A stretch of 58,901 nucleotides of DNA, taken from positions 1-58,901 of the forward strand of contig NZHD01000068.1 of assembly GCA_002691205.1 (NCBI GenBank). The letters run 5' to 3'. This DNA comes from Deltaproteobacteria bacterium. GTDB taxonomy: Bacteria; Myxococcota_A; UBA9160; UBA4427. Positions 33,646 through 42,727 of this stretch are shown one piece after another (within the stretch, counting starts at the first letter, position 1; each line of letters opens with the position of its first letter). The notes under the pieces were generated by a model. That model saw only the letters and a list, made by a program, of their open reading frames with translations. It was not told where the DNA came from and searched no databases. A program made the position numbers and the translations under genes.

Positions 33646-34631
33646 GCTCCGTCCCCGCTGTTCGTCGACGACGTCACGCCATGGCAATCGCAGCGATGGC
33701 CTTCTCCGAGGTTCGTAGTCTGAGGAACATCAATCCGACAAGGCTCAAAGACTTCGCTGCACCGCGTCGAGAACCGACACCCTTGGGGCCATTCGACGGG
33801 CGAAGGAACGACGCCTTGAATCTCCGGCAGTCTCTCTCCTGGCACAGCGAGAGCAGGGTTAGAGCGCAGAAGCCCGCGAGTGTACGGATGGCGAGGACGC
33901 TTAAAAATGTCCTGCCGAGAGCCCGTTTCCACAATCCTTCCTGCATACATTACGGCCACGCGGTCAGAAAGTTCATTCACGACACCTAGATCGTGAGTAA
34001 TTAAAAGAATGGACATTCCGCGATCTCGCTGAAGATCACGAAGCAGTCTCACAATCTGAGCCTGAATCGTCACGTCTAAGGCCGTCGTAGGCTCATCGGC
34101 AATCAGCAACTCGGGCCGCGTCGAGAGCGCCATCGCAATCATCACTCTCTGCTTAAGCCCACCTGAGAGCTGATGCGGATAGGCATCGAGACGAGCTTCT
34201 GGATCAGGAATGCCCACTTCAGAGAAAAGTTCCAGGGAGCGCAAGCGAGCCGCCGACCGGCTCACATCCTCATGTAAACGAATCGCCTCCATGACTTGCT
34301 TTCCGACGCGTACAACCGGATTCAGACTAGTCATGGGCTCTTGAAAAATCATAGCCATGCGATGCCCTCTGACTCGGCGCATCGCGTTCACAGACATCGA
34401 TAAGACTTCCTCATCCCCAAGCCGCACACGTCCACTTGCGATTCGACCCGGCTTGGGCAGTAAACGCATCAGAGAAAGAGCCGTCATCGACTTGCCGCAT
34501 CCAGACTCGCCCACCAACGCGAGGACCTCTCCAGAATCGATATGAAAATCGACTCCATCTACGATAGGAAGACCCTCTCCCGGCCCTGGAAATCGAGCGG
34601 TTAACCCTTTCACCTCAAGCAAAGCTGTCAT
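33642..34631 (-). CDS. oppD: oligopeptide-type ABC transporter ATPase OppD/DppD
   Basis: The partner ATPase. The 329-residue protein has Walker A GESGCGKSMTALSLMRLLP, IFQEPMTSLNPVVRVGKQV, signature LSGGLKQRVMIAMAL and Walker B LLIADEPTTALD, followed by a cysteine-bearing C-terminal extension (GCRFSTRCSEVFEPC). The signature carries L-K where M-R is usual. It overlaps oppC by four bases and oppF by four, so all three are translationally coupled. Confidence 0.95.
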   Translation of the reverse strand: MTALLEVKGLTARFPGPGEGLPIVDGVDFHIDSGEVLALVGESGCGKSMTALSLMRLLPKPGRIASGRVRLGDEEVLSMSVNAMRRVRGHRMAMIFQEPMTSLNPVVRVGKQVMEAIRLHEDVSRSAARLRSLELFSEVGIPDPEARLDAYPHQLSGGLKQRVMIAMALSTRPELLIADEPTTALDVTIQAQIVRLLRDLQRDRGMSILLITHDLGVVNELSDRVAVMYAGRIVETGSRQDIFKRPRHPYTRGLLRSNPALAVPGERLPEIQGVVPSPVEWPQGCRFSTRCSEVFEPCRIDVPQTTNLGEGHRCDCHGVTSSTNSGDGA

Positions 34632-35650
34632 TCCGTCTCCCGCAGGGTCCGAGGGTCAAGCGTATCTCGTAGGGCATCGCCTACAAAATTAACCGCCAAG
34701 ATCAAACCGAAGAGCGCTAAGCCCGCTGACACGATGTTCCACCAAACAATCGGATCTCGAGAAAGTTCATTGCGCGCCTGGTCGATCATCTGACCCCAAC
34801 TTCCGTCGACGCCGATACCGAGCCAAGACAAAATCGCCTCGGAGAGAACGAGGCCCGAAAACATCAACACAAAGGTAATAATCACGAGATGCATCAGATT
34901 CGGCAGAATATGTCGTACGATGATTCCAAACTCAGAAACCCCCAAGGCACGAGCAGCCGAAACGTATTCGAGTTCACGCAATTTAAAGGTTTCTCCGCGC
35001 ACCACCCGACAAAAACCAACCCATCCCGTGATCGCAAGAGCAAAACAAACAGCCACTGTACTCTTCCCGAGAACCATGATCAGAGCAATAAGAAGAAGCA
35101 ATCCTGGCATGGAGGCAAGAGTCGACATCACGAAAAAAACGACGTCATCGATACGACCACCAAAATAGCCGGCCGAGATACCAAACAGAAGAGCAAGAGG
35201 AATCGCAAGCAAGCTCGTGAGCCCACCAATCAGAAGTGCAACTCGAGCCCCTTTCAGAGAAAGGTAGAGAACGTCACGTCCAATTAAATCTGTGCCAAGA
35301 ATATGTGCTCCCGGATGCGTCAAAGGAGCGCCCCCATAAAATTCTACATCTGCAAAAGGAGCCGAGTAACTCCTCTCTTGGCTGCCGGCAAATAGGCGAT
35401 CGAGAATACTCTGAGCCTCGTAGCGGGCCACGGTATCCTCCCCCTGATCCATGCCACCCACCCAGGCGACGCTATCAAGCAACGCGACTAAAACGTAAAA
35501 ACCAATAACGAGCACAGCAAATCGACGACGACGCCAAAGGTCAGAAAAGGTCTCCGTCCACATTCGTGAGCGGCGCGCATAGAAGACAACCCCGCCCGTG
35601 CCCATGAGCAAGAGCGCAACCACGACATTTGACCAGACCCAATCCGCCAC
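34628..35650 (-). CDS. oppC: oligopeptide-type ABC transporter permease OppC/DppC
   Basis: One of the two membrane channels. About 340 residues with an N-terminal membrane segment, a large extracytoplasmic segment (about 60-130) and five further spans. The loop GWVGFCRVVRGETFKLRELEYVSAARALGVSE is the EAA-type coupling helix; I see it as intact (E-Y-V-S-A-A-R-A-L-G). I start at the GTG at 35650 because AAGGAG lies five bases before it; a TTG one codon upstream is too close. Confidence 0.93.
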   Translation of the reverse strand: MADWVWSNVVVALLLMGTGGVVFYARRSRMWTETFSDLWRRRRFAVLVIGFYVLVALLDSVAWVGGMDQGEDTVARYEAQSILDRLFAGSQERSYSAPFADVEFYGGAPLTHPGAHILGTDLIGRDVLYLSLKGARVALLIGGLTSLLAIPLALLFGISAGYFGGRIDDVVFFVMSTLASMPGLLLLIALIMVLGKSTVAVCFALAITGWVGFCRVVRGETFKLRELEYVSAARALGVSEFGIIVRHILPNLMHLVIITFVLMFSGLVLSEAILSWLGIGVDGSWGQMIDQARNELSRDPIVWWNIVSAGLALFGLILAVNFVGDALRDTLDPRTLRETE

Positions 35651-35659
35651 CAATTCTCC

Positions 35660-36625
35660 TTATTCGAGTCTGACTCGAGGGTCGACGAGTCCATAGGAAA
35701 GGTCCGTCAGAATTTGCCCGCCTACAAAAAGCAACGAACCGATGTAAACCATAGTGCGCAGGACTGAGAAATCGTTGCCCTGAATGGCATCGACCGTGAT
35801 CGCACCAAGTCCGGGGATCCCAAAGAAAGACTCCAGCAAAAGAGAACCCATAAAAAGAAAGGGAATCGCCAACACGACTCGAGTCAGAAGTGGAATGAGG
35901 GAGTTACGAAAAACGTGCCTCGACATAATTCGCGCCTCGCCGCAGCCTTTGGCGCGAGCTGTTCTGACGTAATCCGTATTGCTCTCTTCAAGAAAAACGG
36001 TCCTATAAAATCTCAGATCACCGCCGATTCCAGCGCACAGACCCACCAGAATAGGCAGAGCGAGAAACCGAAGAATGACACGCGGGTCTGCATCGAATCC
36101 TGAAATTGGAAACCAATGCAAAACGCGCCCGATGATGTACTGCGCGCCAATGATGTACAAAAGGATCGACACACTCATGGCCAAAACCGCAAGAACAACG
36201 CCTGTTCGGTCGATATAAGTCTCTCTAAAAAAAGCGACCAACAATGAGAGGGGCAAAGCCACCACCAATGACAGAATAAAGAGAGGGAGTGTGAGCGCTA
36301 AACTTGGCCCAATCCCGCTCTTAATTCTCTCGCTAATCGGGACATCGTCCGCGTCACTTCGGCCAAAATCAAAGGTTAACATTCGACGGTAATGTTCAAC
36401 CAGCATGTTGTCTCGCCACGCACCTGGACCAGGAAGCAGAGGCTTGTCATAGCCATGATTGACTTTCCACTGCTCGATCACAGCCACTGGAACTCGCTCG
36501 CCTAAAGCTTTTCGTGCGACATCTTCCGGCGTCGTCACTGCAAAAAAGAGAATAAATAAAAGCAAGAGTACGCCCAGGACCACAAAAATTCCGTAGCCGA
36601 TTCGACGGAGTACGTAATTCAGCAT
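35660..36625 (-). CDS. oppB: oligopeptide-type ABC transporter permease OppB/DppB
   Basis: The partner channel. About 321 residues starting MLNYVLRRIGYGIFVVLGVL, with six membrane spans and the coupling block EESNTDYVRTARAKGCGEAR. The ATG at 36625 shares one base with the stop of the substrate-binding protein gene (TAATG). The middle part, with GPGAWRDNMLVEHYRRMLTF, is the usual periplasmic loop of OppB proteins. Confidence 0.93.
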   Translation of the reverse strand: MLNYVLRRIGYGIFVVLGVLLLLFILFFAVTTPEDVARKALGERVPVAVIEQWKVNHGYDKPLLPGPGAWRDNMLVEHYRRMLTFDFGRSDADDVPISERIKSGIGPSLALTLPLFILSLVVALPLSLLVAFFRETYIDRTGVVLAVLAMSVSILLYIIGAQYIIGRVLHWFPISGFDADPRVILRFLALPILVGLCAGIGGDLRFYRTVFLEESNTDYVRTARAKGCGEARIMSRHVFRNSLIPLLTRVVLAIPFLFMGSLLLESFFGIPGLGAITVDAIQGNDFSVLRTMVYIGSLLFVGGQILTDLSYGLVDPRVRLE

Positions 36626-38652
36626 TACTGACGCTCCCGCATGAAAGTGAAGATTCCGGGGATCACAAGAGCAACAACAAGAGCGGACCCCACATAGATA
36701 GGCCAAAGGACCGGGCGATTCCAAGCCTCTCTCTTCTGAGCGCGCAATCCATGATCCAAATCTCGATATTTGGTCATCGGCGTAGACATGCCCATGGTTT
36801 TTACATTTTTTAACCACTTGTGAAAGAGCGAGTAGGCTTCAGAGTGAGTCAACTCAATCCATGGCCTTTCCTCTTCAAGGATCCCCAGCATCTCTCCGAT
36901 CACCTCCTGTCGACGAGGGCCATTCGGCAGACCCTTCATCTCAAGGTACAACTCATCGTATTCAGGATTCTGAAAATTAGCAGTATTGGGTCCATCGCTC
37001 ACTGAACGAGACATCTCGGAGGACAGCAAGAATAAGAAATTTTCAGGGTCCGGATAATCAGCGATCCACCCCCACATAAACAGCTGATACGCTCCGTTTC
37101 TTACCTTTTCCTGAAACTGGTTGTAATTTGTGGCTTCGATCTTCACGTTAATTCCCAGCTGCCGCCAGGCGCGAGTGAAAAACTCGAAACGAAGGCGCCC
37201 TTGAGCCGAGGTGTCTTGGGTATCAAACGTAAGCTCCAGAGGTCGACCCGTCTCGGGGTCGATGCCATCGGGATAGCCGGCCTCGGCCAGCAGTTCCCGC
37301 GCACGCTCAAGGTCAATTAAACGATACGGATTTACATATTCGGGGTCATACCCGAACAAGCCAGGCGGCAATGGGGACTGAGCAGAGACTCCACGCCCAT
37401 TACTAAATAACCGAGTGTACTCGTCAGTATCCACAACCAAACTCATGGCTTGCCTGAGCTTACGGCTGCGTTCACCCCCTTCGGATCCCACCGTCGCATC
37501 ATCCATATTAAAGCCGATGTAAAAAATCGATGGCTGAACACTCTTCTCCAGAGAGATTCCTGACTCCTCCATCGAATCCGACAATCCGCCCTCATGGATC
37601 ACCTTATCGAAGCTCTCCTTGATCACACCGGCCGCATCGTAATAACCCTGGAGAAATTTATTAAATAGGGGAATCGATTCCTTTTCACGGGAAAACTCAA
37701 TCCGCTCTATGAAGGGAAGCGGTTGCCCCACCATCTCTGGATCCAGTCGGCCGGCCTCAAAGTCACCGGGGGCCCCTTCACTGGGATAAGTAGCCGCAGG
37801 CGCCTTCCATTCCGGATGCAACACGCCATACCAATTGGGGTTGGCTTCGAGCACAAACCGAGACTGCTTATCGTACTCCGACAATACATAGGGTCCCGCT
37901 CCTACGGGGTGGTCCGAAAAGCTAGGGCGCCCTTCATCACCATCATAATATTCCACCGCCTCCCACGGGACGGGAGCCGTAAAAGGCATAGCGAACCAAT
38001 ACAGTATCTGCGGATACTCGGTAGACACACGGAGAGTCAATGTGTACCGCCCCTCCACCTTCGCGCCCTCAATCGGCCCCACCTCGGCGTACTGCAAAGG
38101 CAACGGTTGCTCCGAGAAGGCAGGATCAGCCTCTCGCCTTGCCATCAATCGAGCAGAGAAGTCTTGGAAGCCCTGAATGTTGGACATGGGTTCCACAATT
38201 GGACTGTTCACCTCTGGATCCGCCAAGCGCATCAGTTCAAAGGCTACGTCTTCCATCACGACTTCTCGAGTCAGGTGCCCAGGGCCATCCAATTCAAAGC
38301 AAGGATCATTCTGATACAGAAGCCCCTTTCGCATCTCAAAACGATACGACGTCCATCCGTCATTCAGAGTCATCACCTCTGGCAAGGCGGCCGCGAGGGC
38401 GGGGATCAGCTCATAGGGCCGCTTGAGGTAGTGATATTCAAGCAGCGTGTCATAAACCTCACCCGTAATCGCATGCGCGTTTGTCGTGTAAGCCACTGCA
38501 GGATCGAGCGTTCTAGGGGCTTCGACATACGATCGGTAGAGAATTTTTTTATCGCTGTCGGCATCTGGATAGGGATTATTTGTACAGGCTAAAACCAGAA
38601 GGACAAATAGAAAAAGAGCGCGTTTAGAAAATCTTTTCGCTAACGACTTCAT
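36625..38652 (-). CDS. peptide ABC transporter substrate-binding lipoprotein (SBP family 5) with C-terminal membrane segment
   Basis: Captures peptides or similar ligands and delivers them to OppBCDF. The 675-residue protein starts at the ATG at 38652 (four-base overlap with the LolB-like gene), with a lipoprotein signal LFVLLVLAC-TNNP. The family-5 fold is clear: ILYRSYVEAPRTLDPA, VGAGPYVLSEYDKQSRF, LAEAGYPDGIDPETGRPLEL and LFMWGWIADYPDPENFLFLL. Unusually, the last 32 residues form another membrane segment (PVLWPIYVGSALVVALVIPG) with RERQ at the end. A lipid anchor plus a C-terminal span in one binding protein is odd for a Gram-negative. Confidence 0.9.
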   Translation of the reverse strand: MKSLAKRFSKRALFLFVLLVLACTNNPYPDADSDKKILYRSYVEAPRTLDPAVAYTTNAHAITGEVYDTLLEYHYLKRPYELIPALAAALPEVMTLNDGWTSYRFEMRKGLLYQNDPCFELDGPGHLTREVVMEDVAFELMRLADPEVNSPIVEPMSNIQGFQDFSARLMARREADPAFSEQPLPLQYAEVGPIEGAKVEGRYTLTLRVSTEYPQILYWFAMPFTAPVPWEAVEYYDGDEGRPSFSDHPVGAGPYVLSEYDKQSRFVLEANPNWYGVLHPEWKAPAATYPSEGAPGDFEAGRLDPEMVGQPLPFIERIEFSREKESIPLFNKFLQGYYDAAGVIKESFDKVIHEGGLSDSMEESGISLEKSVQPSIFYIGFNMDDATVGSEGGERSRKLRQAMSLVVDTDEYTRLFSNGRGVSAQSPLPPGLFGYDPEYVNPYRLIDLERARELLAEAGYPDGIDPETGRPLELTFDTQDTSAQGRLRFEFFTRAWRQLGINVKIEATNYNQFQEKVRNGAYQLFMWGWIADYPDPENFLFLLSSEMSRSVSDGPNTANFQNPEYDELYLEMKGLPNGPRRQEVIGEMLGILEEERPWIELTHSEAYSLFHKWLKNVKTMGMSTPMTKYRDLDHGLRAQKREAWNRPVLWPIYVGSALVVALVIPGIFTFMRERQ

Positions 38653-39485
38653 GGCTGAAGAGGCTCCATGGAGGCCCACTGCCCTTTCGACGAATCCCCC
38701 TCTTCATGCTTAGCCAGCTTCAACAAGAAGAGGCCGTCTGGCAGGTCCGACGGAAGCTCCACCTGACTAAAGATGAATCGTGCTTCGGCCTCGACTCTGA
38801 GAAATCTGAGTTCGACATCAAATGCAAAATCAATTGTCTGACCGTCCCCTTGCTGGATCGACTTAAAATTCGTATAACGAGCGCTCCAAATTTGGCGCCC
38901 GCTCTCATCCATTCGTTGCATCGCGACTAACCGCCCCTTCGAATCAAAAGTCAACTGAGCTCGCGACACACCCGCTGGGTCCACCAATCCAAAGGCTACG
39001 CTTCCATTCTCAAACACTTCCGCACCAGAAACAGTTAAGCCAGCATGTCCAGTCGGGACACCCAGAAGCAGGCCCACCGCCTCCTCTGGAGATAGATCGA
39101 TCCGGGCGACTCGCCAAAGGATTTCAGGGTCCACTCGCCCCTCTTCCAATTGACCACTTCGAGCGTCATAGAATTGATAGGCGTGATCTCGAGTCACAAT
39201 CAAAGCGGCCACCTGATCGAATAAGCCCAAAACCTCAACGCGTAGACGACCAGGCCGCTCGAGAGCCAGTCGCTGCGGGCGATTAAAAGAAAGGTCCGGA
39301 GCTTCCACTGAGAGACGGGCTCGTCCCTGAAGCGCCCTTAGGTCTTGAGATCGCTTACGCAAATCTTCGCGCAGTCGCTCAGGGCGTGGGTCGTCCTTGG
39401 GCAAAGCGCTGCCCACAAGAGGCGTACGACACGCCATCGGGCCCAAAGAAAAAAGAAAAAGAAGAACCAAAATCCACTTTTTCAC
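38649..39485 (-). CDS. LolB-like/DUF4292-like outer-membrane lipoprotein
   Basis: A 278-residue lipoprotein (signal LFLFSLGPMAC-RTPL, Cys about 19). The mature part is rich in beta strands: LRALQGRARLSVEAPDLSFN, RVEVLGLFDQVAALIVTRD, LLLGVPTGH and LTFDSKGRLV. This matches LolB/LolA-like or DUF4292 folds that bind lipoprotein acyl chains at the outer membrane. A LolB role is inference; no LolA-type gene is adjacent. The GTG at 39485 overlaps the stop of the TPR gene, and its own stop overlaps the start of the substrate-binding gene. Confidence 0.75.
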   Translation of the reverse strand: MKKWILVLLFLFSLGPMACRTPLVGSALPKDDPRPERLREDLRKRSQDLRALQGRARLSVEAPDLSFNRPQRLALERPGRLRVEVLGLFDQVAALIVTRDHAYQFYDARSGQLEEGRVDPEILWRVARIDLSPEEAVGLLLGVPTGHAGLTVSGAEVFENGSVAFGLVDPAGVSRAQLTFDSKGRLVAMQRMDESGRQIWSARYTNFKSIQQGDGQTIDFAFDVELRFLRVEAEARFIFSQVELPSDLPDGLFLLKLAKHEEGDSSKGQWASMEPLQP

Positions 39486-41311
39486 TGGGCATCTAACTCC
39501 CGGGCGGCGCCATCCGTATGGCTAAGATTTTTTTTCAAAGTCTCAATCTTGTCGAGCAAATCTGGCTGTTCGAGTTCTCGTGGCTCAAGTTCAACGGCTT
39601 CCTCGTAATACTCAAGGGCTCTCTGAGGGCGGCCACTCTGTAAATAGACATCCCCCAAATGTTCAGAAACCACAGGATCTCCTCCTGTTAATTCCACGGC
39701 TAAATCCAATTGCTCAATGGCCTTCTCAAGAAGGGCAAGGCCCTCTGCCCGATTTTTTCCCTCAAGGAGAGGCTGAGCTTGACGAAAGTAGACCCACCCT
39801 AAGCTATCCACAATATAGCCGTCACCCGGACTCAACCGAACCGCCTGTCGAATCATCTCTTCTGCCTCATCCAGCCTCTGACCCCTCTCCGCCCAGGTGT
39901 AACCCACATAATTTAAAGCTTGAGGGTTTTGAGGGTTCTGAATCAGAACTTGTTCCATGTAGAAGAGAGCTTGATCCGGATCGTTATGATTACCGTAGAG
40001 AACGCCGAGCTGATACAACACCTCTTCATCATTGGGCGTCTCCTTCAGCATTCCCTTGAGCAGCTCCGCTCCACCCGACAAGTCGCCCGTTTGCGCGCGA
40101 AGAGTGGCCGCGTGAAAATCGAGTCCCCGATCAGACCGAAGCTCGCGAACGATTTCAACTTCTTCTAAGGCCAGCTCAGGTCGACCTTGCTCCTGGTGTA
40201 ATAGAGCAATCTGCATTCGTGACTCAACGTAAAGAGGGTGGTCGCTGTTGATCTCATCAAAAACGAGAATCGCCTCTTCGGGCTCCGAGGTGACTCTGAG
40301 AACTTGCCCCAGCGAATATCTAAACTCGACCTGTTCAGGATATTGGTCAACGGCATATCGCAGCCTCTTGGCTGCATCCTCGTACCGCCCCGCGCCGAAC
40401 TCAAGAGAAGCTAAACGCCGAACGACCTCAGGGTCATCGGGGTACACCTCAAGAATACGAACATACGTTTCGATGGCGCCGTCCATGTCTTTATCAGAAA
40501 TCTGAGCCTCACCCAAACTAACCAGGGTTCCATAGTGGTCAGGATATTTGACCAAGACATCCCGATACAGTTGGATCTCGCCGGCCCCGTCTCCGCGAGC
40601 ACGACGCATACGCGCCAAGCGCGCATAAATCACAAAGCGATCGGGGTGGTAGTCAAGAACGCGAAGAAGAGCCGCCTCCGCATCGGCCATTCGCCCCATA
40701 CGTTCGTAAACCGTGGCCACGGCCATGGCCGCTCCTAAGCTTTTCGGATCCGCTTCAACTAAACCCTGAGCCAAACCAAGAGCCGTCGACAATTGACCGG
40801 TCTCTAAATAAATTTCATACAGAGCCAAGGCCGCTTCAGGATTGACCGGTTGCCCCTCTGAATTCAGGAGAACTCGCTCCGCCGCAGGAAGATTTCTTTG
40901 CAGTCGATAAAGGCGAGCCAGAAAAAGACGACCCTTCAAATCTTCCGGATCAAGAGTCTCGCCTCGCTGAGCCAGTCGAGTGGCCTCAGCGAGATCTCCA
41001 TTTTGAGCCACCAGTTGTGCGAGACGAAAATGGAGGGTGGCTGAGTCGGGATCCTTCTCCAGAGCCCGCTCAAAAGCCGCCTGTGCACCTGCGAAATCGG
41101 CCTCTCGAACACTCATCTCAGCCACGAGAATGTCGTACTCGGCGCCGACTTCAGGACGCACCACACGCCCCGAACCCTTCGAACGATCATCGACCGAACG
41201 GTGAGAAAATGGGGATGATGCGCAGCCGGCCAAGCTGACCACTGTCGCCAGGATGGCCACAAGATTTAGTCTTGAACGACTGATTTTCAGGATCTCCGCA
41301 GACGCTCTCAT
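39482..41311 (-). CDS. TPR-repeat lipoprotein
   Basis: A 609-residue protein with a lipoprotein signal (AILATVVSLAGC-ASSP, Cys about 30) followed by about fourteen tetratricopeptide repeats (for example PDHYGTLVSLGEAQISDKDM and NPQALNYVGYTWAERGQRLD). TPR arrays assemble protein complexes; here the lipid anchor puts it in the envelope. The ATG at 41311 has AAGGAGAG three bases before; an upstream in-frame start at 41335 is not needed. It heads the overlapping run of lipoprotein and transporter genes, 50 bases after cysC. Confidence 0.88.
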   Translation of the reverse strand: MRASAEILKISRSRLNLVAILATVVSLAGCASSPFSHRSVDDRSKGSGRVVRPEVGAEYDILVAEMSVREADFAGAQAAFERALEKDPDSATLHFRLAQLVAQNGDLAEATRLAQRGETLDPEDLKGRLFLARLYRLQRNLPAAERVLLNSEGQPVNPEAALALYEIYLETGQLSTALGLAQGLVEADPKSLGAAMAVATVYERMGRMADAEAALLRVLDYHPDRFVIYARLARMRRARGDGAGEIQLYRDVLVKYPDHYGTLVSLGEAQISDKDMDGAIETYVRILEVYPDDPEVVRRLASLEFGAGRYEDAAKRLRYAVDQYPEQVEFRYSLGQVLRVTSEPEEAILVFDEINSDHPLYVESRMQIALLHQEQGRPELALEEVEIVRELRSDRGLDFHAATLRAQTGDLSGGAELLKGMLKETPNDEEVLYQLGVLYGNHNDPDQALFYMEQVLIQNPQNPQALNYVGYTWAERGQRLDEAEEMIRQAVRLSPGDGYIVDSLGWVYFRQAQPLLEGKNRAEGLALLEKAIEQLDLAVELTGGDPVVSEHLGDVYLQSGRPQRALEYYEEAVELEPRELEQPDLLDKIETLKKNLSHTDGAARELDAQ

Positions 41312-41361
41312 TCTCTCCTTATCGACCGGCCCCACCTCAAGCTGAAAGACCGATATATGTT

Positions 41362-41973
41362 TTAGCCGGAGAGATAGCCGTTCTTTTCAAGGTGTTCGAT
41401 GAGGATGGCCACGCTTTGGTCCAGAGTCAAACTCCCTGTGTCCACGATCAATTCGGCCTTTTCTGGCTCCTCATAAGGGGCTGAGATGCCTGTAAACTCC
41501 GGGATCTCCCCTTTTCGTGCTTTGGCGTACAGGCCCTTGACGTCGCGATCCTCGCATTTCTCGAGACTGGCGGCGGCATACACTTCAATAAAGTCGCCTT
41601 CGGCCATAATCTCCCGGACGGCATCCCGATCTGAGCGATACGGCGAAATGAATGAACTGAAGACCACGCAACCGGAATCGGTAAAAAGTTTGGCGACTTC
41701 TCCGATCCGGCGAATATTCTCCGTACGGTCCTCGGGCGAGAATCCAAGATTACTGTTTAAGCCCTGACGAATGTTATCTCCGTCGAGGATGTAAGTCTGG
41801 TGCCCACGATCCGCGAGCACCTTCTCGGCTGCAACCGCTAGCGTGGATTTGCCTGACCCCGAAAGGCCCGTCAACCAGATTGTACAGCCTTTTTGGCCCA
41901 GCTTTTTCTCACGATCCTGGCGAGAAACCTGGCCCTCATGCCAAGTGAGGTTCTTCGATTTCGGTTCCGACAC
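41362..41973 (-). CDS. cysC: adenylylsulfate kinase (APS kinase)
   Basis: Phosphorylates adenylylsulfate to PAPS for sulfate assimilation or sulfation. The 203-residue protein has Walker A GLSGSGKSTLA, the APS-binding block LDGDNIRQGLNSNLGFSPED and RTENIRRIGEVAKLF, and FISPYRSDRDAVRE. All expected residues are present. It stands alone: no ATP sulfurylase (cysD/cysN or sat) or PAPS reductase is in the window. The GTG at 41973 is 15 bases past a possible -10 box. Confidence 0.95.
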   Translation of the reverse strand: MSEPKSKNLTWHEGQVSRQDREKKLGQKGCTIWLTGLSGSGKSTLAVAAEKVLADRGHQTYILDGDNIRQGLNSNLGFSPEDRTENIRRIGEVAKLFTDSGCVVFSSFISPYRSDRDAVREIMAEGDFIEVYAAASLEKCEDRDVKGLYAKARKGEIPEFTGISAPYEEPEKAELIVDTGSLTLDQSVAILIEHLEKNGYLSG

Positions 41974-41989
41974 AGCTCTTATTCCTCTT

Positions 41990-42016
41990 ATTCTACGTTT
42001 TTCATGTCACTGTTAA
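41990..42016 (-). promoter_or_regulatory. possible promoter of the cysC-lipoprotein-opp run
   Basis: On the minus strand, TTAACA (42011-42016) and TAGAAT (41990-41995) are separated by 15 bases, somewhat short, so the -35 assignment is uncertain. The -10 box lies about 17 bases before the cysC start, leaving a very short leader. Confidence 0.35.
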
Positions 42017-42605
42017 AATTCACGAATGGCCTGCCCTGACCGTATCCGGTGCGTCTCATGAGGCCATCGATTGAAATCCAGGCTTCCACCTGACACCTCT
42101 ATCGAGAAGCTCTTCAGCGCCACTCAAAACCTGAGAGGGCTTCGTCGCGCAACCCTTCGAATGGGAACGATCAAAAACTTAGCCCGCAGAGACTAGCTAG
42201 CCCGGCCCCTGAGCGCAGCAGCCCCCGTGGGTAAATACTCGGGCCAACGGACCTCCTTCTCAGGGATGGAAACAGGCCCAAAAGGGATCTAGCTCGTCGC
42301 CCTAAGCCGGCTCTCGACATCGCACTGCGCCCCGCGCGCGGCATACACGCTCACGCTTAATGGCCACAGCCACGCCTTCATTGAAGCTGTGCAGACAGAA
42401 TTAAGCCGGAACAGTGCTCCATCGCACTTTGTTTGGATGCCATCCTTATGGCGCAGCGTTCCGGAGACAATCTATTTTCACTTCAGAAAGTCATCCACAG
42501 GCCGTTCTGATCGAAGATTTATGCGGACGCTCGACTGATTTTAAATCCCTTTTAGGTTGATATGCGCTATTCGACCCGGTCACACTCAAACTAACCGCAA
42601 CCCAT

Positions 42606-42661
42606 CCCTGTCTCATTTTAGGAACAGGGGGTTCACGAAAACGTTGGAAAGCATGTAGACT
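42606..42661 (+). promoter_or_regulatory. possible promoter and operator of the outer-membrane protein gene
   Basis: A weak -35 TTCACG (42632-42637) and -10 TAGACT (42656-42661) are 18 bases apart, giving a leader of about 60 bases. Directly upstream is an inverted repeat CCCTGT/ACAGGG (42606-42611 and 42624-42629), which could be an operator. The boxes are imperfect, so this is tentative. Confidence 0.35.
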
Positions 42662-42727
42662 CCTCCCTGCTCGCGAATTGCAGTCGAAGTCTTTTTGAAC
42701 CAACGACGGATCCTTAGGGAGTCGAAA

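Larger units (their letters stand above)
41974..42727. other. 754-bp gap without a recognisable gene
   Basis: The largest gene-free stretch in the window. Both strands are broken by stops; one plus-strand frame (about 42292-42537) stays open for 80 codons but has no start and no family match I know. It must hold the promoters of cysC (minus) and the outer-membrane protein (plus). I see no tRNA, riboswitch fold or mobile-element end in it. A decayed gene cannot be excluded. Confidence 0.5.

Noticed and set aside
37723-38592. A 289-residue open frame on the plus strand opposite the substrate-binding protein
   Set aside because: It lies wholly antisense to a well-supported family-5 binding protein, has no recognisable domain, and is Arg/His-rich as expected from reading a GC-biased gene backwards.
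42160-42180. A tRNA T-loop-like sequence (CCC-TTCGAAT-GGG)
   Set aside because: Only three stem pairs, no G53-C61 pair, and no cloverleaf arms around it.
42292-42537. An 80-codon open plus-strand stretch in the 754-bp gap
   Set aside because: No start codon in a suitable place and no recognisable similarity; chance open frame is the simpler reading.
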